From positions 80,910 to 141,399 of the forward strand of contig JAJEAH010000046.1 of the NCBI GenBank assembly GCA_022824225.1: DNA of 60,490 bases. Direction: 5' to 3'. The notes beneath the pieces are model-generated. The model saw only the letters and a list, made by a program, of their open reading frames with translations. It did no database searches and was not told the origin of the DNA. Positions 52,959-60,490 of the stretch are shown piece by piece (the stretch's first letter is position 1; each line of letters starts with the position of its first letter). The translations under genes were made by a program, and so were the position numbers. The DNA is from Chloroflexota bacterium. GTDB taxonomy: Bacteria; Chloroflexota; UBA11872; VXOZ01.

Positions 52959-53716
52959 GACCCGGACGCGAAATGATTGACGATCCCTTCGCCATACAGA
53001 CGGATGACATCTCCAAGCACTTCGGTGCGGTGAAGGCCGTGCGGAGGCTCTCCATCTCTATTCCAAAGCGGGGTTTGACCAGCATCGTGGGGCCGAACGG
53101 ATCGGGTAAATCCACTCTGGTGAACCTGCTCAGCGGGGTGCTGCCCCTGGACGGCGGGATGGTCGTCATAGAGGGCGCTATACTGAAAGCCGTGAAGGCA
53201 CACGAGAACCCGGCGCATGGACTGACCCGCACGTTTCAGGAAGTGCGGCTCTTCGACCAGGTCAGCGTGTGGGACAATATCATGGTGGTCTTGACCAAGC
53301 GGGGGCTCTTTTCCGCGTTGCTGGAACGCGTAAAGCCCGCGCAACGAGACCGGGCGCGGAGAATACTGGAAACCGTCGGCCTGTGGGACAAGCGGGACGC
53401 CCTGGCCGAAAACCTCTCCTACGGCCAGCGCAAGCTGCTGGAGATCGGCCGCGCCATGGCTATGGAGGCGAATATCTATCTCTTCGATGAGCCTTTTGCC
53501 GGCCTCTTTCCCGAAATGGTGGTGAAGGTGAAGGAGATCATGAATCACATGCGGGAACAGGGCGATACGATCGTCTTCATCTCCCACAACATGGATATCG
53601 TGCGCGAGCTTTCCGACCACCTCATCGTGCTGGATAGCGGCAGCCTGCTGGCGGAAGGCGAGGTTGATGAGGTCCTGAGTGAACCGAAGGTCATCAAGGC
53701 CTACTTGGGGGTGTAA
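52955..53716 (+). CDS. livG: Branched-chain amino acid-type ABC ATPase, LivG family
   Basis: A 253-residue ATPase energising LivHM. Seen: IQTDDISKHFGAVKAVRRLSISI, Walker A GPNGSGKST, the Q-loop TRTFQEVRLFDQVSVWDNIMV typical of LivG, signature LSYGQRKLLEIGRAMA, Walker B IYLFDEPFAGLFPEM and H-loop VFISHNMDIVRELSDHLIVLD. GTG 52955, overlapping the livM stop, is preferred because GGGAGG lies 9 bases upstream; ATG 52973 would shorten it by six residues. LivF, normally adjacent, is 684 bases further on behind a minisatellite. Confidence 0.94.
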   Translation: MRPGREMIDDPFAIQTDDISKHFGAVKAVRRLSISIPKRGLTSIVGPNGSGKSTLVNLLSGVLPLDGGMVVIEGAILKAVKAHENPAHGLTRTFQEVRLFDQVSVWDNIMVVLTKRGLFSALLERVKPAQRDRARRILETVGLWDKRDALAENLSYGQRKLLEIGRAMAMEANIYLFDEPFAGLFPEMVVKVKEIMNHMREQGDTIVFISHNMDIVRELSDHLIVLDSGSLLAEGEVDEVLSEPKVIKAYLGV

Positions 53717-53860
53717 CCCTAAAGCAGTCTGAGACAAGCGTGCGCCGGTTGCGGGCAGATGACGCGGCTGCAAACAACCCCTGAAAATGGCCCAAAACGG
53801 GGAGGCAATGTTTCGCTGATCCGGTTCTCTCTTCCAAGGCTGGTGAGGGGGAAGCGCAAG

Positions 53861-54120
53861 CGCCATTCCGAACGCGGCAATACCACTCCGAGCGCATCAG
53901 TGCCACTCTGAGTACAGCCAGATCTCTCCGGGCGCAGCGATTTCATTCCGAGTACAGCCAATTCAATCCGAGCGCTGTAATGTCATTCCGAACACAGCAA
54001 AGTCATTGCGAGTGCACAAATGCCATTCCGAGCGCAGCAATGTCATTCCGAGTGCAGCAGTGTCATTCCGAGTGCACCAATGCCATTCCGAGTGCAGCAA
54101 TGTCATTCCGAGTGCAGCGA
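53861..54120 (+). repeat. Minisatellite: 13 units of exactly 20 bases
   Basis: Consensus TGTCATTCCGAGTGCAGCAA. Units start at 53861 and every 20 bases to 54101. Early units are degenerate and later ones nearly identical. The last unit is the left end of the palindromic element at 54101-54194. There are no spacers, so it is not CRISPR. Confidence 0.93.
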
Positions 54121-54194
54121 GGAATCTAAAGATGCTTACGCTGCGCGCATGTGCTTTAGATTCCTCACGCCGCCACGCTCCGTTCGGAATGACA
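54101..54194. repeat. Palindromic TCATTCCGAG...CGGAATGACA element
   Basis: Left arm TGTCATTCCGAGTGCAGCGA then GGAATCTAAAG; right arm CTTTAGATTCC ... CGGAATGACA. Arms complement each other with interruptions around a ~24-base centre. It resembles a non-coding MITE-like or REP-like unit; a part copy is at 24361-24387. Confidence 0.85.
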
Positions 54195-54400
54195 CGTGAA
54201 GTCGAGTATTGAGTACACACCCCGTAGACCCTCCCCAGAGGAGAGGGCCGGGCGAGGCAGGCGGAGTTGAATTGCGTGTCCCCTGCTGCAAGCGCTCCCA
54301 AGGGAGAGAGGGCAAGGGTAAGGGAATACAGCGTGCGGATTGCCTAGAAGACACAACGCCGCGACTCAGCCTCGTGCGGAATTGAGCACAGAGAAATCCA

Positions 54401-55207
54401 ATGGACATGCCGCCAGAAACAACCGAGACGCAGAATCCCGGTCAACGCCCTGGCCCCGGTGAAGCAGGGGCTGTCGCCGTAGACGGACCCATCCTGGCAC
54501 TCTCCGGCATCTCCGTGCGCTACGGGGCCGTGGTCGCGCTGGACAACGTCTCGCTGGGGGTGCGCCGCGGCGAGGTGGTGGCCGTGATGGGCCCCAACGG
54601 CGCCGGCAAGTCCACGGTGCTGAAGGCCATCATGGGGCTGGCGCCCGTTGTCGCGGGAGAGGTCTTGTGGCGGCGCGAACGGCTGGCAGCGGCAACCCAC
54701 GAGATAGTGAAAGAGGGCATTGCGTTCGTCCCGCAGGGCCGGCGTGTCTTCACCCACCTCACCATCGAAGAAAACCTGGAAATGGGCTGCCTCCACCTGA
54801 AAGACAAGGCGGAGAAGCAGCGCCGCCTCGACGGCGTGATGCGCATCTTCCCCATCCTGCAGAGCAAGCGCGGCGACATGGCCAGCGCGATGTCCGGCGG
54901 CCAGCAACAGATGCTCGCCTTGGGCCGAGGCCTCATGGCCGCTCCCGACGTGCTCCTGCTCGATGAACCCACCCTGGGTCTGGCGCCCATCGTGGTAGGC
55001 GAAGTCTTCGATAAGGTCTCCGAAATCAGCGAGACCCTCAAGACCACCATCATGGTCGTCGAGCACAACATCAAAGGCGTGCTCGACATCGTCGACCGCG
55101 CCTACGTCCTCGATAAAGGCCGCGTGGTCTTCACCGGCACTCCCAAGTCCGTCCGCGAGTCTAACATCCTCACAGAGATCTTCCTCGGCAAATCCGGCGC
55201 GAGCTAG
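54401..55207 (+). CDS. livF: Branched-chain amino acid-type ABC ATPase, LivF family
   Basis: A 268-residue ATPase, the second nucleotide-binding subunit of the system. Residues ~1-28 are an extra Pro/Gly-rich lead. The core has ALSGISVRYGAVVALDNVSLGV, Walker A GPNGAGKST, GIAFVPQGRRVFTHLTIEENLEMG (the LivF Q-loop signature), signature MSGGQQQMLALGRGLM, Walker B VLLLDEPTLGLAPIVV and the H-loop VVEHNIKGVLDIVDRAYVLDKGRVV. ATG 54401 (or 54407) lacks a strong ribosome site. It is separated from livG by repeats, so it may have its own promoter. The last 64 codons plus stop recur as a pseudogene at 55940-56128. Confidence 0.94.
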   Translation: MDMPPETTETQNPGQRPGPGEAGAVAVDGPILALSGISVRYGAVVALDNVSLGVRRGEVVAVMGPNGAGKSTVLKAIMGLAPVVAGEVLWRRERLAAATHEIVKEGIAFVPQGRRVFTHLTIEENLEMGCLHLKDKAEKQRRLDGVMRIFPILQSKRGDMASAMSGGQQQMLALGRGLMAAPDVLLLDEPTLGLAPIVVGEVFDKVSEISETLKTTIMVVEHNIKGVLDIVDRAYVLDKGRVVFTGTPKSVRESNILTEIFLGKSGAS

Positions 55208-55253
55208 CCGAGAAGGCTAGGGATTTGCTCGATGTTTCGCTAGAGGTAGGGTG

Positions 55254-55259
55254 TATAAT
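55254..55259 (+). promoter_or_regulatory. Perfect -10 box before higB
   Basis: TATAAT, 34 bases ahead of the GTG start chosen for higB. A matching -35 at good spacing is not evident. Its position argues against the earlier in-frame GTG at 55251 as the start. Confidence 0.4.
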
Positions 55260-55292
55260 TGTCCACAAAAGAGGAAGCACTGTACCCTCGTT

Positions 55293-55586
55293 GTGCGCAT
55301 AATCGCCAAAAGGACACTCAGGGAATTCTGGGAACGTCACCCGAATGCCAAGCAGCCACTCGCAAGCTGGTACGACCGAGTCCGCAGAACCGACTGGGAT
55401 ACGCCAGCGAATGTGAGAGCACAGTTCCCCAAAGCCAGTATCGTTGGCAGTAATCGCGCGGTCTTTAGGATAAAGGGCAATACCTACCGGCTGGTAGTAG
55501 AGATCAATTACGTACGTGGGCTGGTTTTCATCCGCTTCATCGGCACACACGCGGAGTACGACCGCATAGATGTTGAGGAGGTGTAG
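55293..55586 (+). CDS. higB: HigB-type mRNA interferase toxin
   Basis: A 97-residue type II toxin of the HigB/RelE fold, expected to cleave mRNA on the ribosome. Family pattern: RIIAKRTLREFWERHPNAKQPLASWYDRVRRTDW, then RAQFPKASIVGSNRAVFRIKGNTYRLVVEINY and the end FIRFIGTHAEYDRIDVEEV, which is the conserved HigB C-terminus. GTG 55293 places the protein start where homologous HigBs begin (V/M-RIIAK) and lies after the -10 box; GAGGAAG upstream is somewhat distant. It is followed two bases later by its antitoxin-like partner. The pair is inserted between livF and a duplicated livF end. Confidence 0.9.
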   Translation: MRIIAKRTLREFWERHPNAKQPLASWYDRVRRTDWDTPANVRAQFPKASIVGSNRAVFRIKGNTYRLVVEINYVRGLVFIRFIGTHAEYDRIDVEEV

Positions 55587-55588
55587 GC

Positions 55589-55852
55589 ATGGCGAACATC
55601 GAACCCATCCGCACGGAAGAAGAATACGAGCATGCGCTTGCGAGGATCTATGAGCTATTCCACGCAGCGCTAGGCACCCCCGAGGGTGATGAGCTCGAAA
55701 TCCTCGTTGACCTCGTCGAACGCTACGAGGACAAGCACTACCCGATCGACCCTCCCAGCGCCGAAGAGGCCATCGAGTTCCACATCGACCAGACCGGCCA
55801 AGCCCCGCGCGTCCTAGCCCCCCGCAGCGAAAAACCCGAAAAGGTCTCCTAA
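55589..55852 (+). CDS. higA: HigA-type antitoxin, shortened and lacking the DNA-binding part
   Basis: An 87-residue partner of HigB. The first ~65 residues match the usual HigA opening: ANIEPIRTEEEYEHALARIY, then GTPEGDELEILVDLVERYEDKHYPIDPPSAEEAIEFHIDQTGQ. Full members are about 110-120 residues and continue '...G.....L...iG...rvsevlnrkR.Ls' with a helix-turn-helix. Here the protein instead ends APRVLAPRSEKPEKVS, so the operator-binding domain is missing. HigB binding may survive; autoregulation should not. The terminal bases AAGGTCTCC equal a livF stretch at 55014-55022, a possible recombination junction. ATG 55589 follows higB closely (two bases). Confidence 0.85.
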   Translation: MANIEPIRTEEEYEHALARIYELFHAALGTPEGDELEILVDLVERYEDKHYPIDPPSAEEAIEFHIDQTGQAPRVLAPRSEKPEKVS

Positions 55853-55939
55853 GTCTCGTCGCACAAGCGGCTATCACGTACCAGAACGTGACGGGCGCAC
55901 GTGGTCACAGTCGGCGTGGCCAGAGGGACATTTGCGTAA

Positions 55940-56128
55940 GTCTCCGCGACTAGCGAGCGGCTCAAGACCACCATTGTGGTCCTTGAGCACAATATTAAAG
56001 ACGTACTCGACATCGTCGACCGCGCCTACATCCTGGATAGAGGCCGCGTCGTCTTCACCGGCACTCCCAAGACCGTCCGCGACTCTAACATCCTCACAGA
56101 GATCTTCCTCGGCAAATCCGGCAGCTAG
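55940..56128 (+). pseudogene. Duplicated 3' end of livF
   Basis: The frame reads VSATSERLKTTIVVLEHNIK, then DVLDIVDRAYILDRGRVVFT and GTPKTVRDSNILTEIFLGKS-GS stop. It corresponds to livF codons at 55016-55207, with about 21 base differences plus one lost codon by hand count (close to 89% identity). There is no start or ATPase core. With livF it flanks the higBA pair as a direct repeat of ~190 bases. Confidence 0.92.
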
Positions 56129-56235
56129 CAGAAGACTAAGCGGATCTAGAGTTAGAATTCTCAATCTGCTAAAGCGCTAGCACGCGCCAGATCAATGGGC
56201 ATTGCTGGCCGTTGGACTTGGTGGGTGATCCTGCC

Positions 56236-57309
56236 CTAATTGATCACGATGCTGTCTTGCCCGGCGATGCTGATTTGCTGCGCAACTGCCCCTGCGACCT
56301 CGCGGTAGATGGCGGCCAGGGCTGAGTCGGGTTGGGTGGCCGCGATGGGTTTGCCGTTGTCGCCGCCCTCGCGGATGGCGACGTTCAGGGGTATTTCGCC
56401 GAGGAAGGGCACGCCCATAGCTTCCGCCGCCTGGCGCGCGCCGCCGTGGCTGAAGATCTCCGTGCGTTCGTCGCAGTGGGGGCAGAGGAAGTAGCTCATA
56501 TTCTCCACGATGCCCAGGATGGGTACGCGCAGTTGCTGGAACATGCCGATGGCTTTGCGGGCATCGGCCAGGGCCACGTCCTGCGGCGTGCAGACGATCA
56601 CCGCGCCCGCGCCGGGAATGGACTGCGCCAGGCTGAGGGGCGCGTCGCCGGTGCCGGGCGGCAGGTCGACTACCAGGTAGTCGCGCTCGCCCCAGTGCAC
56701 GTCGCCGAGAAATTGCGTTAGCAGCCGGTGCACAATCGGTCCGCGCCAGATCATGGCCTGTTCCGGCTTGATGACGAACCCGGCAGACATGAGCGTAATG
56801 CCGTAGGCCTCGGCGGGAACCACCTTGTTACCCGCGCCCCGCAGTTGGGCCTGGGAACCCATCATCTGGGGTATATTCGGGCCGTAGACGTCAGCGTCGA
56901 GCAATCCCACCTCCGCGCCGGACTGCGCCAAAGCGATGGCGAGATTCACGGCGGTGGTGGACTTGCCCACGCCGCCCTTGCCGCTGGCAACGAACAGGAC
57001 GTTCTTGACGTCCGTCAGGAAGTCCGCCGACTCCGGCGCCATGCGCTTGGCAACCTCTGAGCGCGTGTCGATTGCCACGGCCTCCACGCCGGGCACGCCC
57101 AGCAGCGCCTTGCGGCATTCGTTTTCCAGGTGCTCCTTCATGGGGCAGGCGGGGGTGGTCAGCACCAGTTGAAACGCCGCCGTGCCATTGTCGAACGTCA
57201 TTTCGCGCACCATATTCAGCGTGACGATGTCCTTGTGCAGGTCGGGGTCCTGCACCACGCGCAGGGCGTCCACCAAATCTTCCGTGCGGGGGGTTCCACT
57301 CACAGCCAT
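56236..57309 (-). CDS. apbC: Mrp/ApbC-type P-loop iron-sulfur carrier ATPase
   Basis: A 357-residue protein that binds and hands on Fe-S clusters in the cytoplasm. Residues ~8-82 form a MIP18/DUF59 domain (EDLVDALRVVQDPDLHKDIVTLNMVREM). The ParA-like ATPase domain follows, with deviant Walker A ASGKGGVGKST (108-118, with the signature Lys), LLDADVYGPNIPQMMG, YLVVDLPPGTGDAPLSLAQ (Walker B) and the cluster-binding pair in YFLCPHCDERTEIF (Cys276, Cys279). ATG 57309 precedes the DUF59 domain directly. It is convergent with the higBA/livF-remnant region. Length is typical. Confidence 0.95.
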   Translation of the reverse strand: MAVSGTPRTEDLVDALRVVQDPDLHKDIVTLNMVREMTFDNGTAAFQLVLTTPACPMKEHLENECRKALLGVPGVEAVAIDTRSEVAKRMAPESADFLTDVKNVLFVASGKGGVGKSTTAVNLAIALAQSGAEVGLLDADVYGPNIPQMMGSQAQLRGAGNKVVPAEAYGITLMSAGFVIKPEQAMIWRGPIVHRLLTQFLGDVHWGERDYLVVDLPPGTGDAPLSLAQSIPGAGAVIVCTPQDVALADARKAIGMFQQLRVPILGIVENMSYFLCPHCDERTEIFSHGGARQAAEAMGVPFLGEIPLNVAIREGGDNGKPIAATQPDSALAAIYREVAGAVAQQISIAGQDSIVIN

Positions 57310-57707
57310 GACAGAAGAAGACCTCTCTAGCGCCGCCGCTTAGGCGCTTTCACATACTCAGTCTTGTCCGGCAGCATGGCGGCAACCACCGTGCACTGCC
57401 GTTGTTCCGGCAGTCCGCGCGGTTCTCTGCGCGCAGCCACCCGTTGCTTCATTTCTTGCAGTATTGCTCAGTCTTTACGGTAGCACTTTGCTAGAGGCGG
57501 CGCAAAGCCGCGCCGCAACAGGCAGGCCAATTGGTCTCAGGCGCTATCTGGATAGGTAGGCCAACCGGCAAGCAGCGTAGCCGGCCGCCGTCGATCCCGG
57601 TAGCCCACGCGCGGGGGACGCCTTGAGCTGACGCCCGATGAGGACAGATGCTGTATCCCGGCAGCTCGCGGGGGGGGGGGCACTCACCGGCTGCGCTCGC
57701 GCGCCCG
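57310..57707. other. Intergenic gap with an 11-G tract
   Basis: Nothing coding is apparent. A run of 11 G lies at 57670-57680, 28 bases past the stop of the minus-strand PHP-GT4 gene, i.e. 11 C in its 3' untranslated region. Confidence 0.55.
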
Positions 57708-60122
57708 TTAGGCCGGCGTCTGCACGGTGGGCGCCACGCTGTCCGGCGGCGCGGCCGCCCCGGTGTCGGCGCCGGTATAAACGTCCCACAGGCTGCTGAA
57801 GAAGACCTGTTCGAAGGAGCGGTGCTGCACCCACGTGCGCGCGTCTGCGCCCATGGCAGCCAGCTTTGCTCTATCCAGCAGCGTGCTGACGCCGTCGGCC
57901 AGCGCCGCCGGGTCGTTGGCCGCCACCACCAGACCCGTCTTGCCGTCCACGATGATTTCTTGCGGACCGCCCGCGTCGGTCACAATGGCGGGCTTGCCGC
58001 AGGCATGTGCTTCCAACACCACGTTGCCAAACGTGTCTGTGGCCGAGGGAAAGACCAGCAGATCACAGTCACGGTACGCCTGTACCAGGTCATCGCCGTC
58101 CAAATGGCCGCGAAAGTCTGCTGCGCAGCCCGCCAACCTCTCCTCCAACTCAGCCCGATACGGGCCGTCGCCGACAATGACGAGGCGTAGATGCGGCGCG
58201 GCAATGCGCTTGTAAGCCGCTGCGAGCACGTCGAGCCCTTTTTCTTTGGAAATCCTGCCGACGTAGAGCAACGTAATCGCAGACGTTTCTACCGACCGCG
58301 GTCCAGGACAGAATCTTGCCGTATCCACGCCTCGCGGGATTAGCCTGATCTTCTCCCGGCTCACGCCGCGCTCCTCCAAGGCCCGGCGCGACGCGTGCGA
58401 CGAGACTAGCACCACGTCCGCTTGCCGGTAGAACCAGGCCATGTACTGCCACGTGAGTTCCTCCAAACCGGCTTCGCCCGTCAGGCGGCCGACGTACTGC
58501 GGGAATTCCGTGTGGTAGAAGGTGATGAAGGGCCGCTGGAGCAGCTTAGCGGTGATGAGTCCCATCAGGCCCACCGGTCCCGGCGTGGCGGCGTGAACGT
58601 GAGTGTAATTCTCTTGGTAGCAATGTTCGAGGACGTCCAAGGCCGGCGGCAGCGCCAGGGAGAGCGCCGGATACTCCGGCAGCGCGTACACTGCCAACGG
58701 CGCAAACGCCTTCTCGCCGGGGATGGCGTCGCCCGTGTGACAGGTGATGAACGTGTTGTCCTTTCCGCGCCGCCGGGCGAGCGCTGCTACCTTGCGCAGC
58801 GTGATGGCGACCCCGTTCGTATCGTGCAGCGTGTCGGTGAAGTGGGCGACGCGCGGCGCGCGGGGTTCACTGGGCGCGAACGGGACGTTTTCGGCAAAGA
58901 TGCGTCCGTCCTGAAAGACCTTGTAGCTGATGTAGTAGGGCAGCAGCATCGTTAGCAGGGACGAGATAGAGCCCAGGCCCCGCCCTACGTTGAAGACATT
59001 GGCATGGGCGAATTGCTCAAGGGTGTAGCCGAGAAGGTCGCGAATGCTCGCCTGCGTGGCCTGCGAGACGGTCTGCAACCACTGCGCGGAAATGGCGTCC
59101 ACGGGGGCGTCGTCGGCAAGCGGCGCCAACTCGTGCAACGTCTTGCGCAATTGTGAAACGGCGTCGGCACGCTGAAATGAGCGGCCGCTCAGCAATTGTG
59201 CGGCAAGTCTGCCGAAACCGCCCTTGCCCGGCTCTTTATGCGTAAGCGTCTGGTAGATGCTGGAGAGCACCGGCTCCTTGGCGGCAGTCTTGCCTATGTC
59301 GTACTTCGCGTCGAAGTGCTGCGCCGTGACACTATAGATGGCGTAGCCTAAGTCCCGCGGCTGTGCCGCGTGCAATGCGGCCGCGTTCGCTCGCGCGCAG
59401 TAAAATAAGTCGTGGGCGGCCCTGCCGGGATTCTTGGTGTGGCTGGTGGCGACGAACCGGCCGGAGTGGTCGTCTGAGCCGCAGACGATGGCCTTGCGCA
59501 ACGGGTCGAGTTTCGGCGACGTGAGATGGTGCTCTGCGGCAATCTCCGCAAGCTGCGCCGCGGTTACCGAGCCAAGCACTTGGCGCACCTTGGCATTGAT
59601 CTCGCGGCTGCGAAAGCCATTGAGCTCGAACAGGTCGAAGAGCGCCAGAAACTGCGCGAAATGCGCCTGTCGCAGTTTGTTGTTCACCGCGTACATGGGA
59701 TGCGCGATGGCGTGGGGAATACGCTGGTGGTTGAGATACGCGACGAGTTCGTAGATGTTACCGCGCAGGTAGTCTATTTCCCGGTGCTGCGCGGCATCGA
59801 CGTGGTAGACGAGAACGTGGGCCTTGCACTGGTCATGGGGGAAAGCGGTCGTCACTTCGCAGGAAATGAAGACGTTCGCGTAGCCGGCGTCCAGCAGTTC
59901 CAAGCAGCCGTCAATGGTATCGTGGTCGGTGATGGTGACGTGGGTCATACCCCGCGCCAACGCCGTCTCGTAGATGAATGCCGGCTCCGTATAGCACTCC
60001 GGCACACCGAAGCGCTGCTTGAGCCAGTTGGTGGATGATTCCGAATGGCGGCTGTGGACGTGCAGATCGCATGCGATGCCGGGCGTGTCTTCTGCCATGC
60101 GCAGAGTCGCTTCCTCCCCCAT
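57708..60122 (-). CDS. PHP-domain / glycosyltransferase family 4 fusion
   Basis: An 804-residue two-enzyme protein. N-terminal PHP phosphoesterase-like domain (~15-245): CDLHVHSRHSE (His21, His23, His26), VTITDHDTIDG, AIAHPMYAV and CGSDDHSGRF, the metal-site motifs. A helical linker (~250-420) follows. The GT4 domain (~423-780) has VAHFTDTLHDTNGVAITLRKVAALA, FITFYHTEFPQYVGRL, VDTARFCPG, LLYVGRISKEKGLDVLAAA and SATDTFGNVVLEAHACGKPAIV. The HT-x-F-P and D-T-F-G-N-V-V-L-E-A patterns resemble lipid glycosyltransferases of the MgtA/SQDG-synthase group. One protein may remove a phosphate and add a sugar in glycolipid synthesis, which is inference. ATG 60122 (GGTGAGG upstream) is preferred; ATG 60098 and an upstream TTG 60173 are alternatives. 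Confidence 0.88.
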   Translation of the reverse strand: MGEEATLRMAEDTPGIACDLHVHSRHSESSTNWLKQRFGVPECYTEPAFIYETALARGMTHVTITDHDTIDGCLELLDAGYANVFISCEVTTAFPHDQCKAHVLVYHVDAAQHREIDYLRGNIYELVAYLNHQRIPHAIAHPMYAVNNKLRQAHFAQFLALFDLFELNGFRSREINAKVRQVLGSVTAAQLAEIAAEHHLTSPKLDPLRKAIVCGSDDHSGRFVATSHTKNPGRAAHDLFYCARANAAALHAAQPRDLGYAIYSVTAQHFDAKYDIGKTAAKEPVLSSIYQTLTHKEPGKGGFGRLAAQLLSGRSFQRADAVSQLRKTLHELAPLADDAPVDAISAQWLQTVSQATQASIRDLLGYTLEQFAHANVFNVGRGLGSISSLLTMLLPYYISYKVFQDGRIFAENVPFAPSEPRAPRVAHFTDTLHDTNGVAITLRKVAALARRRGKDNTFITCHTGDAIPGEKAFAPLAVYALPEYPALSLALPPALDVLEHCYQENYTHVHAATPGPVGLMGLITAKLLQRPFITFYHTEFPQYVGRLTGEAGLEELTWQYMAWFYRQADVVLVSSHASRRALEERGVSREKIRLIPRGVDTARFCPGPRSVETSAITLLYVGRISKEKGLDVLAAAYKRIAAPHLRLVIVGDGPYRAELEERLAGCAADFRGHLDGDDLVQAYRDCDLLVFPSATDTFGNVVLEAHACGKPAIVTDAGGPQEIIVDGKTGLVVAANDPAALADGVSTLLDRAKLAAMGADARTWVQHRSFEQVFFSSLWDVYTGADTGAAAPPDSVAPTVQTPA

Positions 60123-60490
60123 GTCAACCTCACCACATGTCAATATATGCTTTGTCTCCTTAGAGACTAACAAGGCAACGTCACCACCCCGTTAGAGGAA
60201 GGTGAATACAGCGTTAAAGCCCTGGGGAAAGGGAGGGGAGGAATTCTGCGCCGCGGCGGTGGACGTCTGGACATGGCACGGATTGCCAGCGATCGCCGCA
60301 AGTGGCGTAGCTCTTCGCGACGAAAGCCCTTAGGTCGCTTGGGAAAAACATGGACGGGGCGCTTCTCGCGTCCGTTCACCCTTCGACGCGCTCAGGAAGA
60401 ACGGACGTAGCTACCTATCCGGCGGCGCAGCCGCCCGGTCCCCGAGTTGCTACCATGGAGAACTGGGGAATCAGTAGCTCTTGACTTGAT
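60123..60490. other. Right-edge intergenic region
   Basis: Holds GTCTCCTTAGAGAC (60154-60167, a GTCTC/GAGAC inverted repeat that may be an operator for the PHP-GT4 gene). Near 60379-60404 lies a CTTCGACGCGCTCAGGAAGA-type end of the CTTCGACAAGCTCAG repeat family. No gene is supported before the window ends. Confidence 0.5.

Larger units (their letters stand above)
53717..54400. other. Gap between livG and livF, filled by repeats
   Basis: A 20-base minisatellite (53861-54120) runs into a palindromic element (54101-54194). Pieces of the CCTCTCC...GGAGAGG repeat type follow at 54225-54310. No gene is supported; frames on both strands only read the repeats. Confidence 0.7.

Noticed and set aside
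53861-54120. CRISPR-like array
   Set aside because: Units are contiguous 20-mers with no spacers, and they merge into a palindromic element.
55932-56180. An 82-codon Ser/Pro-rich frame
   Set aside because: It is an out-of-frame reading of the duplicated livF end, whose true frame gives the LivF C-terminus.

Overview
Organism. The window is GC-rich bacterial chromosome. Three features suggest an uncultured Chloroflexota-type bacterium, possibly host- or sediment-associated: lipoproteins with Pro/Thr-rich linkers after the lipobox, several exported proteins of eukaryote-like build (a plant-type LRR lipoprotein and a TIMP/NTR-like protein, plus a Fic enzyme), and many small-molecule amidase and oxidoreductase genes mixed with liv-type uptake genes. 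This assignment rests on style and gene content only. There is no rRNA in the window; the only RNA gene seen is tRNA-Val(CAC). || Layout. 1-6.4 kb is an exopolysaccharide/glycan cluster: a GT4 cut by the window edge, two further GT4s, a polyprenyl-phosphate glycosyl-1-phosphate transferase and a GT2, ending in a ybeY that carries an in-frame repeat array. 6.4-7.3 kb holds dispersed repeats and a HigA-like regulator. 7.4-10.2 kb (minus) has a nitrilase-family amidase and the rplI-dnaB pair. 10.3-15.7 kb (plus) looks catabolic: a ThDP enzyme, an acetamidase/formamidase, a fused HepT-MntA-like protein and a D-aminoacylase-type amidohydrolase. 15.9-18.8 kb is a large LRR lipoprotein. 19.4-21.4 kb is an ABC-2 exporter behind a strong promoter with a palindromic operator candidate. 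22.1-31.0 kb has katG, a Fic protein, a SulP transporter and a sensor histidine kinase. 31.0-37.1 kb has a GNAT, CorA, a long MFS protein, a nucleobase permease and tRNA-Val. 37.4-43.0 kb has a second acetamidase/formamidase, an NTR-like exported protein, a GMC oxidoreductase, ispE and two cytochrome c lipoproteins. 43.3-46.7 kb has a methyltransferase, a Gfo/Idh oxidoreductase and an unrecognised protein. 46.9-55.2 kb is a branched-chain-amino-acid-type ABC system: two paralogous binding lipoproteins, livH, livM, livG and livF. 55.2-56.1 kb is a higBA toxin-antitoxin insert flanked by a second copy of the livF 3' end. 56.2-60.1 kb (minus) has an Mrp/ApbC ATPase and a PHP-GT4 fusion glycosyltransferase. 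|| Working together. The liv genes form one amino-acid or amide uptake system that could feed the amidases (nitrilase, two formamidase-like, D-aminoacylase). The GT cluster plus the PHP-GT4 enzyme would build surface glycan and glycolipid. || Main theme. Dispersed palindromic repeats have shaped this DNA. One family forms a codon-phased 66-bp array inside ybeY. Another palindrome sits in the linker of the HepT-MntA fusion. Two minisatellites (16 units of about 13 bp, and 13 units of exactly 20 bp) appear to have grown from the ends of dispersed elements on either side of livH-livG.
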